DNA from: Desulfobacteraceae bacterium
GTDB lineage: Bacteria > Desulfobacterota > Desulfobacteria > Desulfobacterales > Desulfobacteraceae
Reading direction: 5' to 3'
Length of the DNA stretch: 10,676 nucleotides
NCBI GenBank assembly: GCA_003354055.1
Contig: PIVQ01000193.1
Location: 1-10,676 of the forward strand
Both the position numbers and the translations under genes were made by a program. Shown piece after piece: positions 1-6,569 of the stretch. Position 1 is the stretch's first letter. Each line of letters begins with the position of its first letter. The notes beneath the pieces were generated by a model. That model was not told the DNA's origin. It did not search any database and worked only from the letters and a program-made list of their open reading frames with translations.

Positions 1-226
1 GATCGTCCAGCACCTTGGGTTGAACCAGCAAATAACGCTAACGGCATAGTATTGAATCGCTTTGTTGTTTTGCTGCACTCCTGATCATAGCGGAACATAT
101 TTTTGATATTTGCTATAGAGTTGCAATCAAAAATAAATACTGTATCCTTAAATATACGACAGTTCTATTTTTCTGAATTCCCAGGTACTATATTTTTTAA
201 TTTCGCGTCAGTCCGAGGAGGATATT
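1..226. other. Left-edge region, no clear gene
   Basis: No gene could be supported here. Frame 1 is open from the window edge to a TGA at 82-84 (27 codons, beginning DRPAPWVEP), so the tail of an incoming gene is possible, but I do not recognise it. Bases 85-210 are AT-rich and probably hold the promoter of the downstream exported protein. The best sigma-70-like pair I can see is TTGCAA (121-126), a 16-base spacer and TATCCT (143-148), which is only a fair match. A small open frame from 103 overlaps the next gene out of frame and has no ribosome-binding site, so I regard it as spurious. Confidence 0.35.
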
Positions 227-886
227 ATGATACGATTTTTTTCATTGGTGGCATTGTTCGTTCTTTTTGCATGTTCCCAGTTTGTATATGCAGAAACAAC
301 AATCTACAGTATTGAAATTCCTGGCCTGCATGAACGAAACGGAGGTGGCGACTATGATAAAATTATTGATAAGACATTGATAAAACCAGGTTTGGCAAAG
401 ATGCGGACCTTACCTCCAGCAAAAGCTGAAAATGAATTTTCCAAGTGTACGAATTGCTGTTTCAGCCCGGCTAATAAGAACCCGGAGTTTTATGACTATG
501 GTGATGATATTATCAAAACAAAACCCATGGGCGTGGCCAAGGTATATATATTTACCGGAAAAGGTCAGAAAATCATCAGCAACCTATCTGATTTAAAGGG
601 GAAAAAAGTCGGGGTACGGTTTGGTATGCCCTATGGAAAAACATTTGATGAAGCAGGGTTAAGTACAGACGAGGTGCCTGCCATTGAACAGAATATCAGG
701 AAGCTGGATGCGGGAAGGATAGACGCCTTTATTGCCTATGTCCCCGATGCCTATGATACCTTTGAAAAATTGGGCATTCCCCCGTATCCCCATGATGTGG
801 ATAATCCAATCGCAGTCCATGAAGATTGCCTAGTCTGCCGTGACGTTCCTTCTGAAGTGATTGATGCGTTTAACAATGGATTGTAA
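227..886 (+). CDS. Exported family-3 solute-binding protein with extra cysteine motifs
   Basis: A 219-residue periplasmic protein resembling bacterial extracellular solute-binding family 3 (SBP_bac_3), which binds amino acids or similar small solutes. The start is set by AGGAGG at 216-221, five bases before ATG. Residues 1-22 form a signal peptide ending in VYA, with cleavage expected before ETT. Lobe-2 hallmarks are visible: 'LSDLKGKKVGVRFGMPYGKTFDE' positions (120-142) and 'KLDAGRIDAFIAY' (159-171). It is shorter than typical members (about 230-260 residues). The usual substrate-binding stretch of lobe 1 is replaced by a segment carrying CTNCC (74-78), and a second CLVC pair lies near the C-terminus (201-204). 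No permease or ATPase gene is adjacent, so it may be an orphan binding protein feeding a sensor or a distant transporter rather than part of a full ABC system. The ligand cannot be predicted. Confidence 0.8.
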   Translation: MIRFFSLVALFVLFACSQFVYAETTIYSIEIPGLHERNGGGDYDKIIDKTLIKPGLAKMRTLPPAKAENEFSKCTNCCFSPANKNPEFYDYGDDIIKTKPMGVAKVYIFTGKGQKIISNLSDLKGKKVGVRFGMPYGKTFDEAGLSTDEVPAIEQNIRKLDAGRIDAFIAYVPDAYDTFEKLGIPPYPHDVDNPIAVHEDCLVCRDVPSEVIDAFNNGL

Positions 887-909
887 AAAAAGAGAAGGTC
901 TGACATCAT

Positions 910-944
910 CACTCTCAATGGGGGGATGGTTCCCATTGGGAGTG
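910..944. terminator. Hairpin between convergent genes
   Basis: Arms at 910-922 and 932-944 (CACTCTCAATGGG / CCCATTGGGAGTG) pair over 13 bases with one G-T wobble around a 9-base loop. The hairpin sits between the ends of the solute-binding gene (886) and the convergent transporter gene (978). Neither strand has a strong U-tract right after the stem, so it is a probable bidirectional terminator or 3'-end stabiliser rather than a textbook intrinsic terminator. Confidence 0.55.
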
Positions 945-977
945 GCGAAAGGCATTTTTATTCAGCTTTCCGTATTC

Positions 978-2228
978 TTACCGGTTAAAATCTGTCATAA
1001 AGCCGAAAGTTAAGGTGATTCCGGTCAGAATAAAGGCTATACTGAACATGATCTTGTAAGAAAGGCTGCCCAGGTCAGATGTCCAATCCAGTCCCAGCCC
1101 GAAGATCAGCGGGTAACCGACGGAAAATATAAGAGTCAGCAGGGGGGCAACGGCAAAGTAAGAAGTTGCATCTGTCCTGCCGGAAAACCTTTTAATCAAA
1201 GGGGAATAGAGAATGCCCCGGACGCCCCTGCAGAATCCCATCATCAGGCTTGCCAGTAAAAAACCCCAGAATCCGGGAAAGAAGATCAGGATCAGCAACA
1301 TGGCCATGCACATGACTTTTGTTGACAGGAATTTTGTTTTTAAATTAAGCATATCCAATGTGCCCAGGGCAATATTGGTCAGGATAGAACCGAAATAAAT
1401 GGCGCAGACAAACAGCCCTGTAGCTGTGGCAGCGCCTATGGCGAAGTGCTGGACTGCATAGTTGGCATAAAAGGCCATGATCGTGAGTACAATATAATTA
1501 TCCAGGTCCCCCACCAGGAAAAACAGGAGCCTTTTATTGCCCAGGATATCCTTAAGCGTATTCTTGGTGTGCCGGATTATTCCGTTGGAATCCGGTATCT
1601 CCTGTATGGGTTCCGGCATCTCATGGGTCATCAGAAAAAAAAAGGATCCGATCAGAAACAATATACCTGAGACCAGAAAAATCCAGGCGGCAGATACAAG
1701 GGAAAAAGAAAAGGTTTCCACCATTTTTAAGATAAAGATACTGGCAATGATCTTAGCCAGATTCTGGGCCATGTACATGACAGACAATCCTTTCAGACTT
1801 TTTCTTACGGAAAAAATTTTCACAAGAAAATTAAGCCAGACCGGAAATGTCAGGCCGATGCAAACAGAAAAAATACCGTAGGAGATGAAAAAGGCCGGCA
1901 GGATCAGGGCCGGATCTGTCATGAAAAGGAGAAACAGGCCGAATCCTAGGGTGGAAAGGGAAGACACCAGGTGGAGATTCATGACCAGCGACCGCTGAAA
2001 GGCAAAATTTCGGCAATAATAGCTGGACACCAGGGGAAATACCGAGACACCCAGCATGAGCATGGCCGGCACCAAACCGATGAGAAAATTAGAGGCCCCC
2101 AAGTGTTTCAGAAAGACCTGGAGAAACGTGGACTCCATAATGACAGGGAATCCTAAGCCCCAGAAAAACTCCACAGCAGCTATCCCAGTTGCGTTTCTGG
2201 TATAATATCTGTCGATTCCTGAGGACAT
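978..2228 (-). CDS. MFS-like multi-pass membrane transporter
   Basis: A very hydrophobic protein of about 416 residues with roughly twelve predicted membrane helices, arranged as six, a polar central loop (around residues 203-235, rich in E, D, K and R), and six more. This is the layout of the major facilitator superfamily. Short basic loops (CRNFAFQR near 74-81 and FSVRKSLKG near 141-149) fit cytoplasmic loops of such transporters. The N-terminal motif IGLVPAMLMLGVSVFP resembles the helix-2 region of MFS proteins, but I do not see a substrate-specific signature. ATG at 2228 is taken as the start. A TTG two codons upstream (2234) is in frame, and neither has a clear Shine-Dalgarno. It lies 17 bases after the stop of the receiver/kinase gene and is almost certainly co-transcribed with it, so the kinase may control or be linked to the transported compound. 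Substrate and direction are unknown. Confidence 0.8.
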   Translation of the reverse strand: MSSGIDRYYTRNATGIAAVEFFWGLGFPVIMESTFLQVFLKHLGASNFLIGLVPAMLMLGVSVFPLVSSYYCRNFAFQRSLVMNLHLVSSLSTLGFGLFLLFMTDPALILPAFFISYGIFSVCIGLTFPVWLNFLVKIFSVRKSLKGLSVMYMAQNLAKIIASIFILKMVETFSFSLVSAAWIFLVSGILFLIGSFFFLMTHEMPEPIQEIPDSNGIIRHTKNTLKDILGNKRLLFFLVGDLDNYIVLTIMAFYANYAVQHFAIGAATATGLFVCAIYFGSILTNIALGTLDMLNLKTKFLSTKVMCMAMLLILIFFPGFWGFLLASLMMGFCRGVRGILYSPLIKRFSGRTDATSYFAVAPLLTLIFSVGYPLIFGLGLDWTSDLGSLSYKIMFSIAFILTGITLTFGFMTDFNR

Positions 2229-2245
2229 GTTCAAGGCATCAAGAA

Positions 2246-3355
2246 TTATCTGTTTTTCCAGGTGATTGCAACCCGGGTGATATCTTTTTGATCTAAGGTG
2301 TGAAGTTCAATGCGCCACCCGTGGATTTCAGCGGTCAGGCGGGCTGAGTAAGTGCCGAGGCCAGTGCCCTGCATTTTCCCGGAAGTGACGAATTTTTCAA
2401 AAAAACGCTCCCGGATATCCGGGGGAACTACTCCCTGATTCTCAATGGCAATGGTGATGGCCGCATTCCTGGTCAGTGAAATGTCTACATAGCCCCCTTT
2501 CGGAGATGCTTCCAAGGCATTTGTCACAAGATTGCTCATCATGGAGTAGAAGAGGAGTTCATCGCAGAAAATTGGAAACCTGTCTTCCGGCTGCCTTGGG
2601 TGTTCGTTAATTCTAACCCGGACACTGAGTGACAAGGGCTTTATGAACCTGTCTCCCCCGATGAGTATCTGGTCCAGCAGGGGCAGGATATCGGTCTCCT
2701 TCGCATAAAGGGTGTATGAACCGTTCTCCAATTTATACAGGTCCAGGGAGCGGTTGATCATGTTCAGCATGGTATAGCATGCGTTCATCTGGTCCTGGGC
2801 CATATCCCTGATGTCGTCTTTATCAAGGTACATGTCTGAGTCAAACATCTGGGCCGAGGCCAGGAGAACCTGTAGAGGATTTTTCAGGTCATGGCGGGTC
2901 ACCTGCTCCACCTGTTCCCGAAGCTCGATGTTCTCCTTTAGGATTTCATTCTGCCGTTCAAGTTCCTTTCTGGCACCAGCCAGTTCAAGCTGGGTTTTGA
3001 CCCTGGCCCGGATAACCGCCGCATTAAAGGGTTTTGTGATATAATCCACTGATCCCAGTTTAAATCCCCGGGTTTCATCCACCGCCTCAGTCAGGCTGGT
3101 GACAAAGATGACCGGGACATCCCTGGTTTCCGGATCCAGTTTGATCCTTCTGCAGACTTCGTATCCGTCCATCTCCGGCATTAATATATCCAGCAGGATC
3201 AGATCAGGCAGTTCCTTACGGATCGCTTCCAGAGCTGAGATGCCGTCTGTGGCAACGCTGACATTGTAATCGTCCCCAAGGGTTTCTACCAGGATGTCTA
3301 AATTGGCTGCCACATCGTCGACCACCAGTATGCGTTTGTCTGAGAAATCTGACAT
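2246..3355 (-). CDS. Receiver-first hybrid histidine kinase without sensor domain
   Basis: A soluble two-component protein of 369 residues from this start. The receiver domain comes first: KRILVVDDV with the acidic pair D13-D14, phospho-acceptor D56 in LILLDILMPEMDG, and K108 in DYITKPF. A short coiled coil (about 122-152) leads to a dimerisation/phosphotransfer helix with RHDLKNPL, phospho-histidine H155. The ATP-binding domain follows: N-box NLVTNALEA (about 275-283), a G1-like ENQGVVPPD (about 305-313), the F-box FFEKF, and G2 GTGLGTYSA (about 330-338). No membrane helix, PAS or GAF domain is present, so input probably comes through phosphorylation of the receiver by another kinase. The ATG at 3355 puts the receiver at the usual distance from the N-terminus. 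In-frame upstream starts are ATG 3391 (GGAG but 11 bases away) and TTG 3409 (no ribosome site), which would add 12 or 18 residues. The transporter gene follows closely in the same operon. Confidence 0.85.
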   Translation of the reverse strand: MSDFSDKRILVVDDVAANLDILVETLGDDYNVSVATDGISALEAIRKELPDLILLDILMPEMDGYEVCRRIKLDPETRDVPVIFVTSLTEAVDETRGFKLGSVDYITKPFNAAVIRARVKTQLELAGARKELERQNEILKENIELREQVEQVTRHDLKNPLQVLLASAQMFDSDMYLDKDDIRDMAQDQMNACYTMLNMINRSLDLYKLENGSYTLYAKETDILPLLDQILIGGDRFIKPLSLSVRVRINEHPRQPEDRFPIFCDELLFYSMMSNLVTNALEASPKGGYVDISLTRNAAITIAIENQGVVPPDIRERFFEKFVTSGKMQGTGLGTYSARLTAEIHGWRIELHTLDQKDITRVAITWKNR

Positions 3356-3380
3356 ACCTATAGCAAATCGCAAAATAGGT
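3356..3380 (-). promoter_or_regulatory. Inverted repeat abutting the kinase start codon
   Basis: Perfect 6-base arms ACCTAT (3356-3361) and ATAGGT (3375-3380), spaced by 13 bases, lie directly before the ATG at 3355. In the mRNA the arm next to the start codon contains the only weak ribosome-binding sequence (AGGT), so a hairpin would mask it. This holds only if translation starts at 3355; with an upstream start the repeat is coding. Confidence 0.3.
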
Positions 3381-3452
3381 TCTGAAACCATAGTATTTGC
3401 TTCTCCCAATTAGGGTTGGAAATTCCGCATGCTACAATCGATTTGCCTTTTG

Positions 3453-3502
3453 GTGATTGTCTTTTCTATGGATGTTTTTCGGAACATTCTTTTGACAATC
3501 AC
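3453..3502. repeat. 50-base nested dyad upstream of the kinase operon
   Basis: Perfect 9-base arms GTGATTGTC (3453-3461) and GACAATCAC (3494-3502) are separated by 32 bases. Inside them is a second dyad, ATGTT (3472-3476) and AACAT (3483-3487). The structure lies in the gap between the secreted-protein gene (stop 3567) and the kinase gene, about 100-150 bases before the kinase start. It could be a pair of regulator sites, an mRNA hairpin, or a remnant of a small mobile repeat. Confidence 0.5.
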
Positions 3503-3526
3503 TATAACTCCCAAATCTTTTATTGT

Positions 3527-3544
3527 CCGGGCCGCTCGGCCAGG
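3527..3544. terminator. GC-rich hairpin after the small secreted-protein gene
   Basis: Arms CCGGGCC (3527-3533) and GGCCAGG (3538-3544) pair with one mismatch around a four-base loop, 23 bases beyond the minus-strand stop at 3567. No U-run follows on the minus strand, so terminator function is doubtful. It may mark the 3' end of the upstream transcript. Confidence 0.3.
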
Positions 3545-3566
3545 CCAAATTTATAAGGCGTTGCGG

Positions 3567-3980
3567 CTATTGGGCAATGCAGGCCCCGAAAACGGTAAAG
3601 GAGAATCCGTCAGCCGCAATGGTCCCGGTCATTTTTCCGGTTGCCTGTGAGATGACAATATTCCATGCCCGACCGTTCTGGGAGCCGTGAAGAATTAGGT
3701 TTCCCTCCATGGTTTCAACTTTTTCAATGGGAGATGTTGCTATCCTTTGGTTATTAGCTTTACCGACCAGCACCTTCTCTGTGAAATTGATCTTGATAAA
3801 TTCCGGGAATTCAAAAGTCTCAGGGAGTCCCTTGTCACATTCTATCCCTGGTGCGCATTCAATCACCTCCATCACCGAGCAGATCAAAGGCTTTGAACCG
3901 TCAAAATCCTGGGCTGCTGCATAAAACGGAAAAATTAAAATTGCTAAAATTAAGATAAAAAGGGCTTTTGTTTTTATCAT
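3567..3980 (-). CDS. Small secreted protein, unknown function
   Basis: A 137-residue protein whose start is fixed by AAGGAG (3987-3992), seven bases before ATG. Residues 1-23 are a classical signal peptide (basic MIKTK, a hydrophobic run, then YAAA), with cleavage expected before QDFDG. The mature part of about 114 residues has four cysteines (34, 42, 48, 134) that could form two disulfides in the periplasm. The C-terminal half (WNIVISQATGKMTGTIAADG) has the alternating pattern of a small beta-rich fold. I do not recognise a named family. It follows the glycine-zipper gene on the same strand, separated by about 110 bases filled by tandem repeats, so the two may share a transcript. No catalytic motif is visible. 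Confidence 0.75.
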   Translation of the reverse strand: MIKTKALFILILAILIFPFYAAAQDFDGSKPLICSVMEVIECAPGIECDKGLPETFEFPEFIKINFTEKVLVGKANNQRIATSPIEKVETMEGNLILHGSQNGRAWNIVISQATGKMTGTIAADGFSFTVFGACIAQ

Positions 3981-3997
3981 GTCAGTCTCCTTGATCT

Positions 3998-4109
3998 AAA
4001 TTATTTTACGGTAGCCGTAAACTATTTTACGGTAAGCCGTTAATTATTTTACGGTGTGGCCGTAAATTATTTTACGGTGTAGCCTTAAATTATTTTACGG
4101 TGTAGCCTT
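3998..4109. repeat. Five-copy ~22-base tandem repeat growing out of a gene's 3' end
   Basis: Five consecutive units at about 3998-4018, 4019-4041, 4042-4063, 4064-4086 and 4087-4109, consensus AAATTATTTTACGGTGTAGC plus CKT. The unit at 4087-4109 contains the stop codon and the last codons (GYTVK) of the minus-strand glycine-zipper gene. The neighbouring copy is identical, and copies diverge progressively with distance from the gene. Several diverged copies are themselves dyads, for example TTTACGG-TAG-CCGTAAA at 4005-4021 and TTTACGG with CCGTAAA across the third unit. The array ends a few bases before the ribosome site of the next gene. Confidence 0.9.
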
Positions 4110-4596
4110 TACCTTCAAGGCAGGCTGAATAGGCTCGATTGTATCCATTTCGCTGCTGGGCATAATTGTTCGCCTCCTGCTGGGCCCACTGCTGCTCTGC
4201 CTGGCTTTGCTGTTTAACCTGGTCCCGGCGTCTCATTCCGCCCATCAGACCGCCAGCTGCAGCTCCGGCTGCGGCACTCGTGCCCTTGCTGTTATTGGTG
4301 ATGGCTCCGACAGTGACGCCCACAAGTGCTCCCCTTGCAGCACCCCGTACTGCTCCGCCTTTCTGGGCTTGTTCGGGAGGAGGTGCGCTTGATGTTGTCG
4401 GCGGTGCCATGGGATCAAATCCGCTTTGTTTTTTTGCCCATTGGTAACAGTTATACTTGTCTTTCTCCAGCTGCTCATCACTCTGGCCCTGGGCAGGAAA
4501 GATCACCAACTCATTTGATACTGCCGAGCCTGCGAAAAGAAATACGACACTTAAAACGATTAATGAGTTCAATGTAATTTTAAACGCTGAATTCAT
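4090..4596 (-). CDS. Secreted glycine-zipper protein
   Basis: A 168-residue exported protein. GGAGGAG (4601-4607) precedes ATG by four bases and fixes the start. Residues 1-27 are a signal peptide (hydrophobic SLIVLSVVFLFAGSAVS) with cleavage near NELVI. The mature region begins with FPAQGQSDEQLEKDKYNCYQ, a conserved-looking segment with Cys50. A proline-rich linker (62-75) follows, then a glycine-zipper segment (about 80-120: GGAVRGAARGALVGVTVGAI and SAAAGAAAGGLMGG) that would make one or two closely packed membrane hairpin helices. The C-terminus is a Q-rich stretch (124-150) ending in YSACLEGKGYTVK with Cys159, probably disulfide-bonded to Cys50. Such proteins are usually outer-membrane or envelope-associated in Gram-negative bacteria, often with unknown roles. 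It may share regulation with a TetR-like operator just upstream. The stop codon lies within the first unit of a tandem repeat. Confidence 0.8.
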   Translation of the reverse strand: MNSAFKITLNSLIVLSVVFLFAGSAVSNELVIFPAQGQSDEQLEKDKYNCYQWAKKQSGFDPMAPPTTSSAPPPEQAQKGGAVRGAARGALVGVTVGAITNNSKGTSAAAGAAAGGLMGGMRRRDQVKQQSQAEQQWAQQEANNYAQQRNGYNRAYSACLEGKGYTVK

Positions 4597-4631
4597 GATT
4601 CTCCTCCATTTGTTTATATCGTCAGAATAGA

Positions 4632-4648
4632 TACCAAGCGGTTTGGTA
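4632..4648. promoter_or_regulatory. TetR-operator-like dyad upstream of the glycine-zipper gene
   Basis: TACCAA (4632-4637) and TTGGTA (4643-4648) are perfect 6-base arms. The five-base centre GCGGT adds one more symmetric C-G pair, giving a 17-base near-palindrome. Its size and ACCAA...TTGGT form resemble operators of TetR/AcrR-family repressors. It lies 36-52 bases upstream of the glycine-zipper start, close to a TATAAA-like box at 4613-4618 on the minus strand. No TetR gene is in the window. Confidence 0.4.
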
Positions 4649-4691
4649 AATTGTTTGTGTCAGATACCTTACTTCATAATGGAAATTTGAA

Positions 4692-4710
4692 AAATAGTCA
4701 CCGACTATTT
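4692..4710. promoter_or_regulatory. Perfect 8-base dyad over the -35 region of the second binding-protein gene
   Basis: AAATAGTC (4692-4699) and GACTATTT (4703-4710) are exact reverse complements separated by ACC. The right arm runs into the likely -35 element of the downstream promoter (4709-4714), an operator-like position. A transcriptional role is inferred from placement only. Confidence 0.4.
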
Positions 4711-4737
4711 GGTTGTAACAGAAAAAAAATGTATAAT
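4709..4737 (+). promoter_or_regulatory. Probable sigma-70 promoter of the second binding-protein gene
   Basis: A perfect TATAAT at 4732-4737 is preceded by TTGGTT at 4709-4714 with a 17-base spacer. The -35 match is weak (3 of 6) but the spacing is ideal. Transcription would begin near 4744, giving a leader of about 35 bases before ATG 4778. Confidence 0.5.
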
Positions 4738-4777
4738 CCATTTTGTGGGGATAATTTATTAAAATGGGAGACCAAGA

Positions 4778-5515
4778 ATGATTAAGAAAATGATTTTTCT
4801 GATTGTTGCATGTTGTCTTTTTTGGGGAAACAGTCTTAGCGCTCCTATCATTACTTTGGGGTATGTGGATTTTCCCCCCTACGAGTTTAACACCACCGGC
4901 AAGCCTGACGGCATAATGGTTAAAATTGTTGAAACCGTTTTTAAAAAAGCAGACATTCCCTTGGAGCTGCAGTTCTTTCCTTTCAAACGCGCATATGAAT
5001 ATGCAAAAGAGGGTAAGAGTAACGGGCTGTTCAATTTTTATAAAACAATAGAACGGTTGAGCCTTTTTGATTACACAGAACCTATTATTAAAAATCCTCT
5101 GGTCTTTTTTGTACGAAGAGACGCTGTCGTAAAATTTAACAAGCTTGAAGATTTAAAAGGACTGATAGTCGGGGTGATGCGTGGCTATACTTATGGTACG
5201 GATTTTGACGAGAGCGAAATATTTACAAAGGCAAATGCAAATTCCCACAAATCCAATTTTAAGAAACTCGTACTTGGGCGAATTGATGTCTACCCGTGTG
5301 ATAAACTTGTCGGCATACATGTGGCAATGGAACATAATTTAATGTCCGAATTAAAAATACTTCCCACACCTTTAAAAATTATGGATGGCTATATTGGTTT
5401 TACAAAAGGAAAACATCAGGATGTAATACGCAGAATCAATAAAGTAATCATGGAAATGCATAAGAACGGAGATATTGAAAAAAGTATCAACCAATATATT
5501 GAAGAGAGTTTATAG
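4778..5515 (+). CDS. Exported family-3 solute-binding protein
   Basis: A 245-residue periplasmic binding protein of the SBP_bac_3 type, which captures amino acids or related small polar solutes. GGGAG (4766-4770) lies seven bases before ATG. Residues 1-21 are a signal peptide (MIKKMIFLIVACCLFWGNSLS). Family hallmarks appear in order: GYVDFPPYEF (28-37), GIMVKIVETVFKKADIPLEL (45-64), the lobe-1 binding segment PFKRAYEYAKEGKSNG (68-83) with Arg71, FDYTEPI (97-103), and the lobe-2 segment LEDLKGLIVGVMRGYTYGTDFDE (123-145). LVLGRIDVYP (164-173) holds the acidic residue often found at the ligand site. Length is normal for the family. It is monocistronic, with its own promoter and a terminator hairpin after the stop. 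No permease or ATPase genes adjoin it, as with the other binding protein at the left of the window. Confidence 0.88.
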   Translation: MIKKMIFLIVACCLFWGNSLSAPIITLGYVDFPPYEFNTTGKPDGIMVKIVETVFKKADIPLELQFFPFKRAYEYAKEGKSNGLFNFYKTIERLSLFDYTEPIIKNPLVFFVRRDAVVKFNKLEDLKGLIVGVMRGYTYGTDFDESEIFTKANANSHKSNFKKLVLGRIDVYPCDKLVGIHVAMEHNLMSELKILPTPLKIMDGYIGFTKGKHQDVIRRINKVIMEMHKNGDIEKSINQYIEESL

Positions 5516-5530
5516 CAAATGTAAAGATAA

Positions 5531-5564
5531 ACCCCGGTGCTGCCAAAAACGGCAACACCGGGGT
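5531..5564 (-). terminator. Strong hairpin terminator of the methyltransferase operon, probably bidirectional
   Basis: Fourteen-base arms (5531-5544 and 5551-5564) enclose a six-base loop. The single non-Watson-Crick position is a G-U wobble in minus-strand RNA but a C-A mismatch in plus-strand RNA. On the minus strand the stem is followed by TTTATCTTTA, a modest U-tract. The hairpin therefore fits best as the terminator of the operon ending at 5598, while also lying just after the plus-strand gene ending at 5515. Confidence 0.75.
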
Positions 5565-5597
5565 ACACACACCCTTCACCGGTAAAAAGGCCTATGC

Positions 5598-6491
5598 CTA
5601 TTCACCGATTCTCAGGACTTCTCTTGCATATTTAATACTTTTGATGCAGGCGGCCATCTCCTTTTCCCTGGCCACTTCCATTGTATCTTCTCCCACATCC
5701 CATTCGATTTCAAAGGTGACACGGTCTGTGGGTGATTGTTCACGGATGATGTTATAGGTTTTAAAACAGTCAATATCTCCGTCCCCAAGGGCAACCCCAT
5801 GAAATCGGATACCGAATTGATCCCGGCTCAGCTTGTGATCGCAGAAATGATTGGAGAATGCATAGGGGGCCAGTTTTTTTACGGCGGTTTCCGGATTTTC
5901 AAGTACACCCATAGAGTTGACCGTGTCCACACAGGCGCCCACCAGGGGATGATTGACCTGTTCGATCAGCCAGATAACTTCATCGGCAAAGGTTTCCGTA
6001 TGGTTTTCCAGGGCCAGACGGATACCTGTCTTTTCCAGCAGGGGAAGGATGGTGAGAATCTCATCATAAACATCACAGAGCTGGCGCATGACCTTGGGAT
6101 GAAAGCAGGAACCGTAAAGGGGGCTGGGACGCCGTATATCCAGGCTGAATTTGGCCAGATCCGCACCTATTTTACGGGCGATGGTAATGCCCTGCTCAAG
6201 CGTGTCGGTGAGGCGCGGGTCAAATTCCTCATCCCTTGAAAAATTATATTCAAGATAGAGACCCCGGGATTCTGCCACTTGCCTTACCTCTTCAAGACGG
6301 GCATCATCCTTGGTTTCAAGGTCGCATCCGGTGATATGAAGGCCGTCCAGTCCCCATTCCACTGCCCGGTCCATGAGTTCCATCAACGTCATGACCTTGG
6401 GTCTCGGATCTGCCTGGATTCCCCAGTTCTGGCCCAAGCCCCACAGATGGAGCGTATATGTATGCAATCCAAGTTTCATTTTTTTTGCCAT
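5598..6491 (-). CDS. Sugar-phosphate isomerase/epimerase-like TIM-barrel protein
   Basis: A cytoplasmic protein of 297 residues in the xylose-isomerase-like TIM-barrel superfamily (AP endonuclease 2 fold), whose members isomerise or epimerise sugars and keto acids using a divalent metal. GGAGG (6498-6502) precedes ATG by six bases. The barrel starts with KLGLHTYTLH (6-15). The metal-ligand positions of the family can be assigned: E162 in LALENHTE, D189 in CVDTVNS, a histidine in SNHFCDHK (H215 or H219), and E261 or E263 in TFEIEWD. The segment VALGDGDIDC (233-242) matches the family's 'GxGxxD' strand end. It is the last gene of the operon after the methyltransferase and the FAD oxidoreductase, 78 bases from the latter. 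Its substrate is unknown; the context suggests metabolism of a demethylated or oxidised product rather than ordinary sugar use. Confidence 0.82.
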   Translation of the reverse strand: MAKKMKLGLHTYTLHLWGLGQNWGIQADPRPKVMTLMELMDRAVEWGLDGLHITGCDLETKDDARLEEVRQVAESRGLYLEYNFSRDEEFDPRLTDTLEQGITIARKIGADLAKFSLDIRRPSPLYGSCFHPKVMRQLCDVYDEILTILPLLEKTGIRLALENHTETFADEVIWLIEQVNHPLVGACVDTVNSMGVLENPETAVKKLAPYAFSNHFCDHKLSRDQFGIRFHGVALGDGDIDCFKTYNIIREQSPTDRVTFEIEWDVGEDTMEVAREKEMAACIKSIKYAREVLRIGE

Positions 6492-6519
6492 AGAATGCCT
6501 CCGGAAGCGTAGTTTGTCA

Positions 6520-6539
6520 CGGGCCGGTACCGCAGCCCG
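6520..6539 (-). other. Intercistronic GC-rich hairpin
   Basis: CGGGC (6520-6524) and GCCCG (6535-6539) flank the palindrome CGGTACCG (6525-6532) in the 78-base gap between the oxidoreductase and TIM-barrel genes. No U-tract follows on the minus strand, so it is more likely an mRNA-processing or stability element than a terminator. Confidence 0.4.
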
Positions 6540-6569
6540 GGATTAAAGTATCGTTAATGTGATTCAGGT

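Noticed and set aside
3429..3650. Plus-strand open frame of 73 codons between the kinase and the small secreted protein
   Set aside because: No ribosome-binding site, overlaps the secreted-protein gene on the other strand, and is mostly explained by the large dyad.
3998..4109. CRISPR array
   Set aside because: Units are contiguous with no unique spacers, and one unit is the 3' end of a gene.
5736..6239. Plus-strand open frame of 167 codons
   Set aside because: Antisense to the well-supported TIM-barrel gene and without a start signal.
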